A stretch of DNA of 50,612 nt, taken from Arthrobacter silvisoli. Lineage in GTDB: Bacteria > Actinomycetota > Actinomycetes > Actinomycetales > Micrococcaceae. The stretch's first letter is position 1, and every line of letters starts with the position of its first letter. A program made the translations under genes and the position numbers. The stretch is from contig NZ_QRCU01000073.1 in assembly GCF_003369445.1 (NCBI RefSeq), positions 1 to 50,612 of the forward strand, in the 5' to 3' direction. The notes beneath the pieces were generated by a model. It did no database searches and was not told the origin of the DNA. It saw nothing but the letters and a program-made list of their open reading frames with translations. Shown here one piece after another: positions 6,360 through 14,190 of the stretch.

Positions 6360-8413
6360 TCGTCGTCCTTCGGCCGGTTGCCCTGAGCATACTCAAAGGC
6401 AAGGGAGACGTATTGAACGTCGTCTGCTGGCACCTCTGTGGCGTCTATCGACACAAGCGCGTCTAGTAGAGCCTCCTCGGTGCCGTAGAGCTCAACGAGG
6501 GTCTCCCAGTTAAGCCGCAGCGTCCGCCTAATGGCTCTATTTCCCATTGATTGTCCGATGGACTCAGAGCAAGCCTTCCTGATCATTGCAACCGTAAAAG
6601 AGGTTTCCTTCCTAGAGGAGAGGGAGATAGGCTCGCGACCAAGCCGTTTCGGTAAGTAAAGAAGCCGTAGAAGCTGGTCTTCATGCGCCAGCTCAGCCGA
6701 TGTGGACATTTCTACTTGGTCGGCAAGGCTTTCGAAGAGGTGACTTTCCAGAGCGTCCGAGATTAGCTTCTTTTCATCGTCTTCCCCGGGAACAAGAATC
6801 TCGAGGAGCTCGAATTTGGATGAAAGGGTGGTCAGTTGTGGCATGACCATTTTTGCCACAGCTTCTCTGGTTTCCTCGGTTTCCAGCCCGGACAGGATGC
6901 GAAAGCAGAGGCCGCCAGCAACGATGCGGGCTCCAAGGTCGAACATACCTCTCGGCCGTTCAGGAATATCCGGGAGTATATTCATGATCGTAACTACGAA
7001 AATTACGGCTCCGTCTTCTGGAAAAGCTTTGAATGATCGAAATGCTGATATGACATCTTCTAGCTCCAGTGGATCGAGAGATCGAAGGTATGACTCGAAT
7101 TTCGTCGCGTCTGTGATGAGGTCGAAGGCCGTCTGTGCGTGACCGAAAGCCGCAAGCTTCTTCGAGCCAACACGATCGAGATATAGTTCTAGGATGTCCG
7201 GATGCGCTACAAGGCGCTGATGAAGCCAAGTGTCGAGCCACTCAGACCCGTAGTGATTGTTTTCTATATAGCGCCGGGCAGCCGGGAACAACCGCTTGAT
7301 GATCGCCTCGCCCAAGTCGTGTTGGTCTCCGCATAGATTGATGAGGTCTTCTATTTCACCTTTCGCGACGGGAGACTCGCTATTTCCCATGTTGTAAAGA
7401 GAAACTGTTTGGGTAAGGCTGGATCTTATTTGTGATATTCGACTAACAAGATCAGGTCTAAAAGTGCGAACTGCCTCTAGAGCAAGTACGTCACCGAGTT
7501 CAACTCTTTCCTTCAGTGTCGCGACTGCCAACTGGGCAGATGAGCAGTACCGCTTGACGTCCCGCATGTTTCCCACGAGCGGCAAAACAATTTCCGCGAA
7601 AGTATCGGGCCAGCGGTTCGCATCAAACAATTTGACATCGCCTACAGCATCCACCAGCTCCTGAAGTGATCGCCCGAGCTCCTGGTTGATCGCCCCTTGC
7701 GGGATGGCGGGCAGGTCTATGGTTGTCTGAACAATCTTTTCCAAGTACGCTCGGCCGTCAATTCCAGCGCCAGTCAGTGCAGCTTCTACCCGCGCCCGGT
7801 CATATACCAAGACGTAGACGATGTTTGGAAGGTTGGCAGTAAGTCGCACCAACTTGAAGACGTCCTGAATCTCTCCCTGGGACAGTCGATCAATGTCGTC
7901 TATGAAGACCAGAAGCGGGTTCTCAAGCTCAGAGAGAGCCTTTGCTAGTTGCGCCTTTTGCTCAACAACGCTCTTCTTCGCGTTTTCGCGAATCTTCTTG
8001 GCAGCCCCCGTCAGAGCCTTCCACTGGGTGAACATCCAGCCGACGCCTGGAACCCAAGCGAATGGGGTTAGGAGCGAACTGTAGTTATCGATTGCATCAA
8101 TAACTTTGTCGAGCTTGGCGTTACTTCGGAGCCGGAGTTGTGCCGCGAGCTCGCGAAAGAAGGTGTCGACGAGCTGCGTTGTCCCCGAAAACATCCATGG
8201 GTTGAAATCAAGAATGATGCGTTCGTCACGGAACAACGGCCGGACTAGGTTCAGGAGTGATGTCTTTCCCGAGCCCCAAGCCCCCGTGAGGGCCACCACG
8301 TGGCCTTCACGAGATGGCAGTAGATCCAGGAGATTGTGTAGTTCTTCGGCGAGGCTGGCCCTCCCGAAGAGGTCTTCATTCGGGCTCTCAATCGGGTTGT
8401 CTCCGCGAGTCAT
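6353..8413 (-). CDS. KAP-family P-loop NTPase, 686 aa
   Basis: The Walker A motif is GAWGSGKT at 44-51 and the Walker B is LLVFIDDIDRL at 167-177. Between them FNPW at 70-73 is a signature of KAP NTPases, and a semi-hydrophobic stretch (about 112-138) occupies the place where many KAP proteins have membrane segments. The remaining 450 residues are helical and unlike any domain I can name. KAP proteins include the phage-exclusion protein PifA and ATPases of several defence systems. A purine-rich AAAGGG precedes the ATG by five bases. The gene is clearly poorer in GC than the core chromosome, and it overlaps the small HTH gene at its 3' end. Defence is the best guess from family and context. 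Confidence 0.85.
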   Translation of the reverse strand: MTRGDNPIESPNEDLFGRASLAEELHNLLDLLPSREGHVVALTGAWGSGKTSLLNLVRPLFRDERIILDFNPWMFSGTTQLVDTFFRELAAQLRLRSNAKLDKVIDAIDNYSSLLTPFAWVPGVGWMFTQWKALTGAAKKIRENAKKSVVEQKAQLAKALSELENPLLVFIDDIDRLSQGEIQDVFKLVRLTANLPNIVYVLVYDRARVEAALTGAGIDGRAYLEKIVQTTIDLPAIPQGAINQELGRSLQELVDAVGDVKLFDANRWPDTFAEIVLPLVGNMRDVKRYCSSAQLAVATLKERVELGDVLALEAVRTFRPDLVSRISQIRSSLTQTVSLYNMGNSESPVAKGEIEDLINLCGDQHDLGEAIIKRLFPAARRYIENNHYGSEWLDTWLHQRLVAHPDILELYLDRVGSKKLAAFGHAQTAFDLITDATKFESYLRSLDPLELEDVISAFRSFKAFPEDGAVIFVVTIMNILPDIPERPRGMFDLGARIVAGGLCFRILSGLETEETREAVAKMVMPQLTTLSSKFELLEILVPGEDDEKKLISDALESHLFESLADQVEMSTSAELAHEDQLLRLLYLPKRLGREPISLSSRKETSFTVAMIRKACSESIGQSMGNRAIRRTLRLNWETLVELYGTEEALLDALVSIDATEVPADDVQYVSLAFEYAQGNRPKDDEW

Positions 8414-8810
8414 GTATACCCTTTCCCCAAAGCAATGAATACGTTGTCAGAGGGACTCTATCTGCGGCTAAGGGGGTTCGACGGACAATGTCGTACGACT
8501 CAGCCGAACCGTCGCCAGGAAATTGGCGCCAGTTTGGACGGCATGAACCGACCGCGAGGCGGCGAACGCTCGGCTCAGTGCGATCAAGACCAGGACAGGG
8601 CATCCAGTGCGGCCGTACCCCAAGGGCCCTGACTCAATCCAAAGGCTCGCAAGACACGCGGAGACGGGCAGAGATGCTTCTGCAAGAAGGTATGGGCCCC
8701 TGAGGACCCGAGCAGGGCGATCATGGTACGGGCCACGGCGGCGGAGGAATCGCAGGGCATGGGCCGCAAAACTCATGGTGCATCGAGGGCCGGAAGGCAT
8801 GCCCCAAAGT
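8414..8810. other. about 400-bp gap without a supported gene
   Basis: Several short open frames exist on both strands but none has a site, a recognisable motif or sensible composition. The segment next to 8413 must hold the KAP promoter. The rest may be decayed DNA between KAP and HTH copy 3. Confidence 0.4.
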
Positions 8811-8836
8811 TAAAAGGGGCGGTTTGTCGTACCGCC
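8811..8836 (-). terminator. rho-independent terminator after HTH copy 3
   Basis: On the reverse strand GGCGGT and ACCGCC form a 6-bp stem around a 7-base loop (8818-8836), followed by CCTTTTAA. It lies 25 bp beyond the restored end of HTH copy 3, so that gene was probably a single transcription unit. Confidence 0.5.
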
Positions 8837-8860
8837 AGTTCGGCACGTCGGGTCATGGGG

Positions 8861-9336
8861 TCAGTCGGCCCCGGCAGTGGGCATACTTTCCCAGCGTTTT
8901 GGGCCCCCTATCGGCTGATCCCCAACGCTCGTCCAATCTTGTCCCAGGAGACGCCCGAGGCCCTGGCGGTCGCCACGGCACCGTCGAGCTTGGATTCGAT
9001 ATCCTTCAGGCTCTGGCTCAGGGTTCGGATGGTGTGCACCGACAGATCCGGGGCGACATGCCGTTGCCACACATCCAGGAACAGCGACTCCAGGTCCTTC
9101 CGGTCGCCCATGTCAGCAGCGTCGACGCTGACCGGCGGTCCGGCGTAGACGCGCCCTGCGGCCAGGTCCTCATCGACCGGATCCCAGACACGCGTCCACA
9201 AAGGATCTAGGATGACGTGCTTCCGGAAGGGATCACAGCTGCAGGCGACCCGCCATCCGACAACCTGCGACGGCGGCCGCCAAGCGATGTTGCCCGGGTC
9301 ATTCTCATGCGCGACCGGCCGGCCGTCGGGCGTCAT
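8861..9336 (-). pseudogene. copy 3 of the HTH protein, with stop and frameshift
   Basis: The ATG at 9336 has a GGAGG eight bases upstream. The first 95 or so residues are an extra N-terminal domain (GWRVACSCDP, then a W-x-x-V-W-D-P segment) absent from copy 2. Then come HVAPDLSVHTIRTLSQSLKD and the HTH, ASGVSWDKIGRALGISR. Here the Gln codon CAG of the family is TAG (about 8923), and a one-base loss follows, after which KRWESMPTAGAD is in another frame and ends near 8861. A truncated protein of about 142 aa ending inside the HTH can still be made. It shows what the longer ancestral form of copies 1 and 2 may have looked like. Confidence 0.65.
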
Positions 9337-9348
9337 GAGGTTAACCTC
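9337..9348. promoter_or_regulatory. palindrome acting as ribosome binding site on both strands
   Basis: GAGGTTAACCTC is a perfect 12-bp palindrome. It separates the reverse-strand ATG at 9336 from the forward-strand ATG at 9350, and gives each a GAGG at normal spacing. The two start codons are only 13 bases apart, so the two mRNAs must overlap at their 5' ends. Confidence 0.55.
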
Positions 9349-9349
9349 C

Positions 9350-9574
9350 ATGTACCTCACTGGCCTGGACGACTGGGACTGGAACGACTTCGTTAGGCAA
9401 ACAAGCGAGGTCGTGTCAGACGCCGCGGGCTGGATGGGTTACCAGGCGCGGCCGGATCAACCCGATACATTGAAATGGGAGATGGCACGGTTGTATGAAG
9501 CTGGCAGGTTGGGCGACACCACGTTCGTTGAGAACGGGCGTGAAGTGCCGAATCCGTTCACAAAAAACCCATGA
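9350..9574 (+). CDS. hypothetical protein, 74 aa
   Basis: An acidic, tryptophan-rich small protein (GLDDWDWNDFV at the start) with no family I recognise. The start ATG has GAGG nine bases upstream. The stop overlaps the ATG of the next gene (ATGA at 9571), so the two form a translationally coupled pair. Composition and the acidic character would fit an immunity or antitoxin-type protein, but that is speculation. Confidence 0.6.
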   Translation: MYLTGLDDWDWNDFVRQTSEVVSDAAGWMGYQARPDQPDTLKWEMARLYEAGRLGDTTFVENGREVPNPFTKNP

Positions 9575-9920
9575 CGCAGAGACTGATAGACCGGCCCGGC
9601 CGTGTCTTCCAGATCTGGGTGTACACGGTCAATCATAGGCAGCTACTCCTGCGAAGTACGAAGTCGGAGGAAATCACGACGCGGGTCGATGTTCTGTTCA
9701 AGAACGTGAAGGCAATGAACTTGCCAACCCACTTGGACGGTCTCGTAGTAACCGCGCCGGCCAGGACGCCGAGGCAAAAATCACCAATGAAACCGGATTC
9801 ATGCCAGACGATCACACGGAATTCTTCGAAATCGAGTGCTCCGGACGGTACGGTTTCGTGGTAGTCGAGATTGTTGTCGAGGATGAAGACCAAGGGGATT
9901 TCGACGAGCCGAGCAGGTAA
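9571..9920 (+). pseudogene. frameshifted hypothetical gene, about 116 aa if restored
   Basis: The first 57 residues (RPGRVFQIWVYTVNHRQLLL, RSTKSEEITTRVDVLFKNVK) are well formed. After about 9738-9750 the sensible frame shifts: the original one becomes TAPARTPRQKS, while the alternative reads AGQDAEAKITNETGF and ends in an acidic strand-rich tail with a TAA at 9918-9920. A one- or two-base indel explains this. The family resembles a conserved actinobacterial hypothetical protein with the core LLLRS-x-K. The gene is coupled by ATGA to the 74-aa gene upstream. Confidence 0.65.
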
Positions 9921-10163
9921 TGGCCGGGTCCGAACGGGCTGTCCCCCTCATAACGCTCCGATCACCTCTTGGTTGTTGTCACCCCGTGCCAGCTTGACGG
10001 AAGGTCGATTATCGGTCGTTGCCGACAACAGGTTGCGTGGTTGGCCACTGAAATAACGAAGACGAAAGCGACCCCGGCAGCACGGAAAACCTCCCGCGCC
10101 GCCAGGGCCGCTTTCGCCGCGGCCAGGGGCCGCCGTAGGTCGCCACACGCGACCGAGACAGAC
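9921..10163. other. junction between island and high-GC core
   Basis: No gene is seen. Composition rises sharply to the core level within this stretch. A weak hairpin, GGTCGC-N5-GCGACC at 10138-10154, follows the end of the reverse-strand binding-protein gene, without a T-run. No tRNA or direct-repeat attachment site is visible here. Confidence 0.45.
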
Positions 10164-11162
10164 CTACTTCTTAGGCAACCCCGGCGGGTTCAGTTCCGAC
10201 TTGGCAATACCCTCCGAAGACAGGCCCCAGCGGTCCAGGATCTTCCCGTACGTCCCGTTCTTGATGAGCACGTTAAGAGCAGCCTGAGCCGCAACCGCCA
10301 ACCCGTTGCCCTTCTTGGTCGTAAACGCGATGTCGGCCTTCAGCGGCCAGCCACCGTTCACCGTGCCCACCTGCTTGGTCTTGCCGTCCTTCGCAGCCTT
10401 ATACGCGGCGCCCGCGTTCGGGCCGAAGGTCAGGTCCGCGCGGCCGGACTGGATCGCCAGCGAGGAGGCCGAGTCGTCGTCGTAATACTGGAACTCAACC
10501 GGCTTCAGGCCGTTCTTCTTGTTCTCCTCGTCCCAGCGCACCAGGATCGCCTCCTGGTTGGTGCGCGAGCCCACGATCACCCGCTTGCCCGCCACATCCT
10601 TCGCCTCCTTCACCTCGCCAATCGAAGAATCGCTCTTCGCGTAGAAGCCCAGGAGGTCGGTGCGGTAGCTGGCGAAGTCGAACTTCTCCTTGCGCTCCTC
10701 CGTGACAGTCACGTTGGACAGCACGGCCTCGTACTTGCCGGACGCCACGCCCAGCGGCCAGTCCGCCCACGCCACCGGCAGCACCTCCACCTGCAGGCCC
10801 AGCGTCTCGCCCACCGCGTACGCCAGGTCCACCTCGTTGCCGATGAGCGTCTCGTTGTCCGTGGCGAACAGGCTCAGCGGCGCGGTGCCGCCCGTGGTGA
10901 CCACGGTCAGCTTGCCGTCCGCCTTAATGGCGTCCGGAACCAGCGCCGCTGCCGCAGCATCAACGGTCACCGGGAGGCGGTCCTGCTGGGGGCTGAGGTT
11001 GAAGGTCTTGCCGCCAACGGTCGCAGCGGACGACGACGGCGCTGCCGCACCCTGGGAGCCCAGGGCTGCCGTGGCGCCCGGATCGGAGCAGGCCGCGAGT
11101 CCGAGTGCCGCCGCTGCCACCAGCACGAACGCCGTGCCTGTCTTTGAAGCCGAAATAGCCAT
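10164..11162 (-). CDS. amino-acid-type ABC transporter solute-binding lipoprotein
   Basis: The ATG at 11162 follows AGAGG by seven bases. The N-terminus is a lipoprotein signal peptide ending LGLAACSD, with the lipobox Cys. After an Ala/Ser linker comes a family 3 solute-binding domain: KLTVVTTGGTAPLSLFATDN, the GNEVDLAYAVGETLG segment, FDFASYRTDLLGFYAK, and a closing KNGTYGKILDRWGL. The family feeds polar amino acids or opines to an ABC importer. No permease or ATPase gene is next to it, so it is an orphan binding protein within this window. The length is normal at 332 aa. The exact substrate cannot be told. Confidence 0.88.
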   Translation of the reverse strand: MAISASKTGTAFVLVAAAALGLAACSDPGATAALGSQGAAAPSSSAATVGGKTFNLSPQQDRLPVTVDAAAAALVPDAIKADGKLTVVTTGGTAPLSLFATDNETLIGNEVDLAYAVGETLGLQVEVLPVAWADWPLGVASGKYEAVLSNVTVTEERKEKFDFASYRTDLLGFYAKSDSSIGEVKEAKDVAGKRVIVGSRTNQEAILVRWDEENKKNGLKPVEFQYYDDDSASSLAIQSGRADLTFGPNAGAAYKAAKDGKTKQVGTVNGGWPLKADIAFTTKKGNGLAVAAQAALNVLIKNGTYGKILDRWGLSSEGIAKSELNPPGLPKK

Positions 11163-11475
11163 GGGATACCTCTGATTTTCTGCTGAACGGATTGCTTGTC
11201 GGTGCAACTATCCGGCAGCCAAAACAGGCCGGTCAAAGGCGATTGAAACGCTTGGATACAGGGCGAAACCGGGCTTAACCGCGGGTCCGCGAAGGTCATA
11301 ATCGGCACCCGCCGCACAACGAACCAAGTAGTGCGGCGAAATAAACGCCGAAAAAGACGAGTACCCGCTGGAGAAAGACAGGTGTGGATTACGCGTGTGC
11401 CCCCTACAGGCCCGGTCCTACGGTGGGACCACGCTGCGGCCGCGGGGGCTGCATCAAGTCTGGGGAGGCACCAAA
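11163..11475. other. 313-bp divergent intergenic region
   Basis: This contains the promoters of the binding-protein gene (reverse) and the repeat surface-protein gene (forward). I see no pair of hexamers good enough to name and no riboswitch-like fold. Confidence 0.4.
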
Positions 11476-13758
11476 ATGGGACCTGTAGCAGCCTGTCAAA
11501 ACGCGCCCGGAAGGCCGGGAACCTTACGAAGAACAGCTCGGAGAGCGGCGGCTGCACTGGCCACGGGAGCCTTGCTCCTGGGCGCGGCCGGAATCGCCCG
11601 GGCCGACAACATCTACAACAACCTCGACGGCACCATTGATTCGGTCGCCGAAATCATGCCGCTGAACGCCGGCGGAGCCAACGGCGTCACCGTGTTGGCA
11701 GTGCAGCCGACCGGCGGCGACGGCAAGAGCGGTTGCAACCTGACGGGGGCGACGATCCTGACGCTCAACCTGGGCTCGAGCCAGCCTTCCGTGGCCACGG
11801 TCAGCCCGTCCAGCGTCACCTTCACCTCCTGCGGTGACACCAAGCAGGTCACGGTGACCCCCTTGACCGCCGGTTCGACAACCGTCAGCGCAACTGTCGT
11901 CTCCAACACCACGGGCGGAACCTTCAACCTCGCCCCGGCCACCTTCCAGGTCAATGTCGCAGCCCCGGCCCCGTCGAACACCGCACCGACCCTGAACATC
12001 ACCGGCGTAGCGGCGGGCTCCTCCTACTCCAAGGGCGCCGTCCCGGCCGCGGTCTGCAACGTCACGGACACCGAAGACGGCCCGAGCACCTTCGCCGCCA
12101 CGCTCAACGCGATCAGCGGACCGGACGCCGCCACCGGTGTCGGAAGCCAGACGGCAAGCTGCGACTACACGGACGCCGGCGGCCTCCACGCCTCCAGTTC
12201 GGTCACCTACAACATCGTTGACGCCACGGCCCCCGGCATCAGTTACACCCTCAGCCCCGTGGCACCGGACGGGCTCAACGGCTGGTACCGCAGCGAGGTG
12301 TACCTGGACTGGACAGTCACCGAAGGAGACTCGCCCAGCACCCTGGCCCTGACCGGCTGCACGGACCAGCTCGTCAGCGTTGACCAGGTGTCCGCGGACT
12401 ACAACTGCAGCGCCACCAGCGCGGGCGGCTCCGCCGGTCCGGTCACCGTGTCCATCAAGAAGGACGCCACGGCGCCCGGCGTCGAGTACACCAGCGCCAG
12501 CGGCACCGCAGGCAACAACGGCTGGTACACCTCCGACGTCACCGCAACCTTCACGGGAACGGACGCGACGTCGGGCCCGGCCTCCGCGACGCAGACCGCC
12601 ACCAGCAGCGGCGAAGGTTCCGCCGTCGTCGTGCAGAGCCCGGCGTTCTCGGACAACGCGGGCAACGAGGCGGCGGCAGGCGCGGTCAGCCACAGCTTCA
12701 AGATCGACAAGACCGCACCCGGCGTTGAGTACACCGGCGCCAGCGGCACGGCAGGCAACAACGGTTGGTACACCTCGGACGTCACGGCCACCTTCACGGG
12801 AACGGACGCCACGTCCGGCCCGGCGTCGGCCACGCAGACGGCCGCGAGCAGCGGCGAAGGTTCCGCTGTTGTGGTGCAGAGCCCGGCGTTCGAAGACAAC
12901 GCGGGCAACGTGACGGCAGCCGGTGCGGCCAGCCACAGCTTCAAGATCGACAAGACGGCACCGTCCGTGGAATATACCAGCGCGAGCGGCACCCTGGGCG
13001 CCAACGGCTGGTACACCTCGGATGTCACCGCCACCTTCACGGGAACGGACGCGACCTCCGGTCCGGCGTCGGCCACCCAGACGGCCACCTCCTCCGGCGA
13101 GGGATCCGACGTCGCGATCGCCAGCCCGGCCTTCTCCGACGAGGCCGGCAACGTGACCGCCGCAGGCGCGGACAGCCGCAGCTTCAAGATCGACAAGACG
13201 GACCCCACAGCGTCCTTCGACTCGGTGGTGGGCAACGCATACTTCGGTTCCGTGGCTGCGGCACCCACGTGCACGGCGTCGGACGATGTCTCCGGCCCGG
13301 CCGGCTGCGTCGTCACCGGTTACTCCAACCTGGTGGGCACGCACACGCTGACAGCAACGGCCACCGACAACGCGGGCCGCACCTCCACCGCCCAGCAGAC
13401 GTACACGGTGATGGCCTGGACGCTCAAGGGCTTCTACCAGCCGATCGACATGAACGGCGTGCTGAACACCGTCAAGGGCGGCAGCACCGTCCCGGCGAAG
13501 TTCGAAGTGTTCGCAGGCAGCACCGAGCTGACCGATCCGGGCGTGGTGACGATGAGCGCCACGAAGATCACCTGCACCTTGACCGCGGTTGACGACATCG
13601 AGCTGACGTCCACGGGCAACACCTCGCTCCGTTACGACTCCGTCAGCGGTCAGTTCATCTACAACTGGAAGACCCCGGCCACCCCGGGATCCTGCTACAA
13701 ACTGACCATGAGGACAGCCGACGGCTCCAGCATCTACGCAAACTTCAAGATGAAGTAG
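11476..13758 (+). CDS. secreted Ig-like repeat protein with C-terminal PxKF-type domain
   Basis: The ATG at 11476 follows GGGGAGG by seven bases. It opens a basic, then hydrophobic signal peptide (ALATGALLLGAAGIARA). A Ca/adhesion-type Ig-like domain follows, then an HYR-like section and three 81-residue near-identical units (TAPGVEYTSASGT...WYTSDVTATF). The C-terminus begins GFYQPIDMNGVLNTVKGGST, followed by VPAKFEVF, which is the V-K-x-G-S-T-V-P-x-K-F pattern of the PxKF domain. There is no sortase motif or C-terminal membrane segment, so it is probably secreted or held non-covalently. The length is 760 aa. A strong hairpin terminator follows directly, so it is monocistronic. The role is likely surface adhesion or matrix; the specific ligand is unknown. 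Confidence 0.85.
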   Translation: MGPVAACQNAPGRPGTLRRTARRAAAALATGALLLGAAGIARADNIYNNLDGTIDSVAEIMPLNAGGANGVTVLAVQPTGGDGKSGCNLTGATILTLNLGSSQPSVATVSPSSVTFTSCGDTKQVTVTPLTAGSTTVSATVVSNTTGGTFNLAPATFQVNVAAPAPSNTAPTLNITGVAAGSSYSKGAVPAAVCNVTDTEDGPSTFAATLNAISGPDAATGVGSQTASCDYTDAGGLHASSSVTYNIVDATAPGISYTLSPVAPDGLNGWYRSEVYLDWTVTEGDSPSTLALTGCTDQLVSVDQVSADYNCSATSAGGSAGPVTVSIKKDATAPGVEYTSASGTAGNNGWYTSDVTATFTGTDATSGPASATQTATSSGEGSAVVVQSPAFSDNAGNEAAAGAVSHSFKIDKTAPGVEYTGASGTAGNNGWYTSDVTATFTGTDATSGPASATQTAASSGEGSAVVVQSPAFEDNAGNVTAAGAASHSFKIDKTAPSVEYTSASGTLGANGWYTSDVTATFTGTDATSGPASATQTATSSGEGSDVAIASPAFSDEAGNVTAAGADSRSFKIDKTDPTASFDSVVGNAYFGSVAAAPTCTASDDVSGPAGCVVTGYSNLVGTHTLTATATDNAGRTSTAQQTYTVMAWTLKGFYQPIDMNGVLNTVKGGSTVPAKFEVFAGSTELTDPGVVTMSATKITCTLTAVDDIELTSTGNTSLRYDSVSGQFIYNWKTPATPGSCYKLTMRTADGSSIYANFKMK
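12472..13200 (+). repeat. three tandem 243-bp units inside the surface protein
   Basis: The units begin at 12472, 12715 and 12958, each 243 bp (81 codons), and are highly similar in DNA as well as protein. Unit 3 has diverged most (SVEYTSASGTLGANGW). The in-frame length means units can be gained or lost by recombination without breaking the gene. Confidence 0.85.
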
Positions 13759-13770
13759 GAGCTCAGCTCG

Positions 13771-13812
13771 CACGAAGGCCTGGGGCATGACCCCGGGCCT
13801 TCGTGTGTGTTT
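13771..13812 (+). terminator. rho-independent terminator
   Basis: CACGAAGGCC (13771-13780) pairs with GGCCTTCGTG (13796-13805), with an inner GGGG/CCCC, followed by TGTGTTT. It lies 13 bp after the stop of the repeat surface-protein gene. Confidence 0.8.
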
Positions 13813-13841
13813 CAGGGAATCAATGACGAACGGAGGACCAC

Positions 13842-14144
13842 ATGAAAGAGGACCACGAACTGCTGCGGCAGGCCGTCCGGCGCGCTTTCGTTGAAAGCGA
13901 TGTCGCCGGACTCGGGTCGGGCGGGGATTGGTTCCCCGAGGATGGGTACGACGCCGAAGCGGACCGGGCGATGTCCCTGCTGCTCAGGGAGCTGTCCCTG
14001 GCGGAAGTGGTCGCCTGGACGGTGGGCACCATCGCCCGCGATTGGGGCGTGGAGATTGGCCCCGGCAAGAAGCACGTGCTGGCCGCTGCGCTGGCCGGGG
14101 TTGCGGCGGACCATCGGGGATCCTTGCGCGCTAAAATGCTTTGA
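13842..14144 (+). CDS. hypothetical protein, 100 aa
   Basis: A small soluble helical protein with no family I recognise. A GGAGG lies six bases before the ATG, so the start is good. It sits alone between a terminator and the convergent glycosyltransferase gene, whose 3' end is 46 bp away. Confidence 0.65.
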   Translation: MKEDHELLRQAVRRAFVESDVAGLGSGGDWFPEDGYDAEADRAMSLLLRELSLAEVVAWTVGTIARDWGVEIGPGKKHVLAAALAGVAADHRGSLRAKML

Positions 14145-14190
14145 CACGCTCTTCGCCGGGTACTTCTTCGCAGGGTATGGCCCGCCGGAC

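Noticed and set aside
9950..10160. Attachment site at the island edge
   Set aside because: No tRNA, integrase gene or matching direct repeat is seen in the window; the far end of the island lies outside.
11524..13788. Long reverse-strand frame across the repeat surface-protein gene
   Set aside because: It is the mirror of a well-supported forward gene with a signal peptide and ribosome site; its protein is Arg/Gly-rich without motifs.
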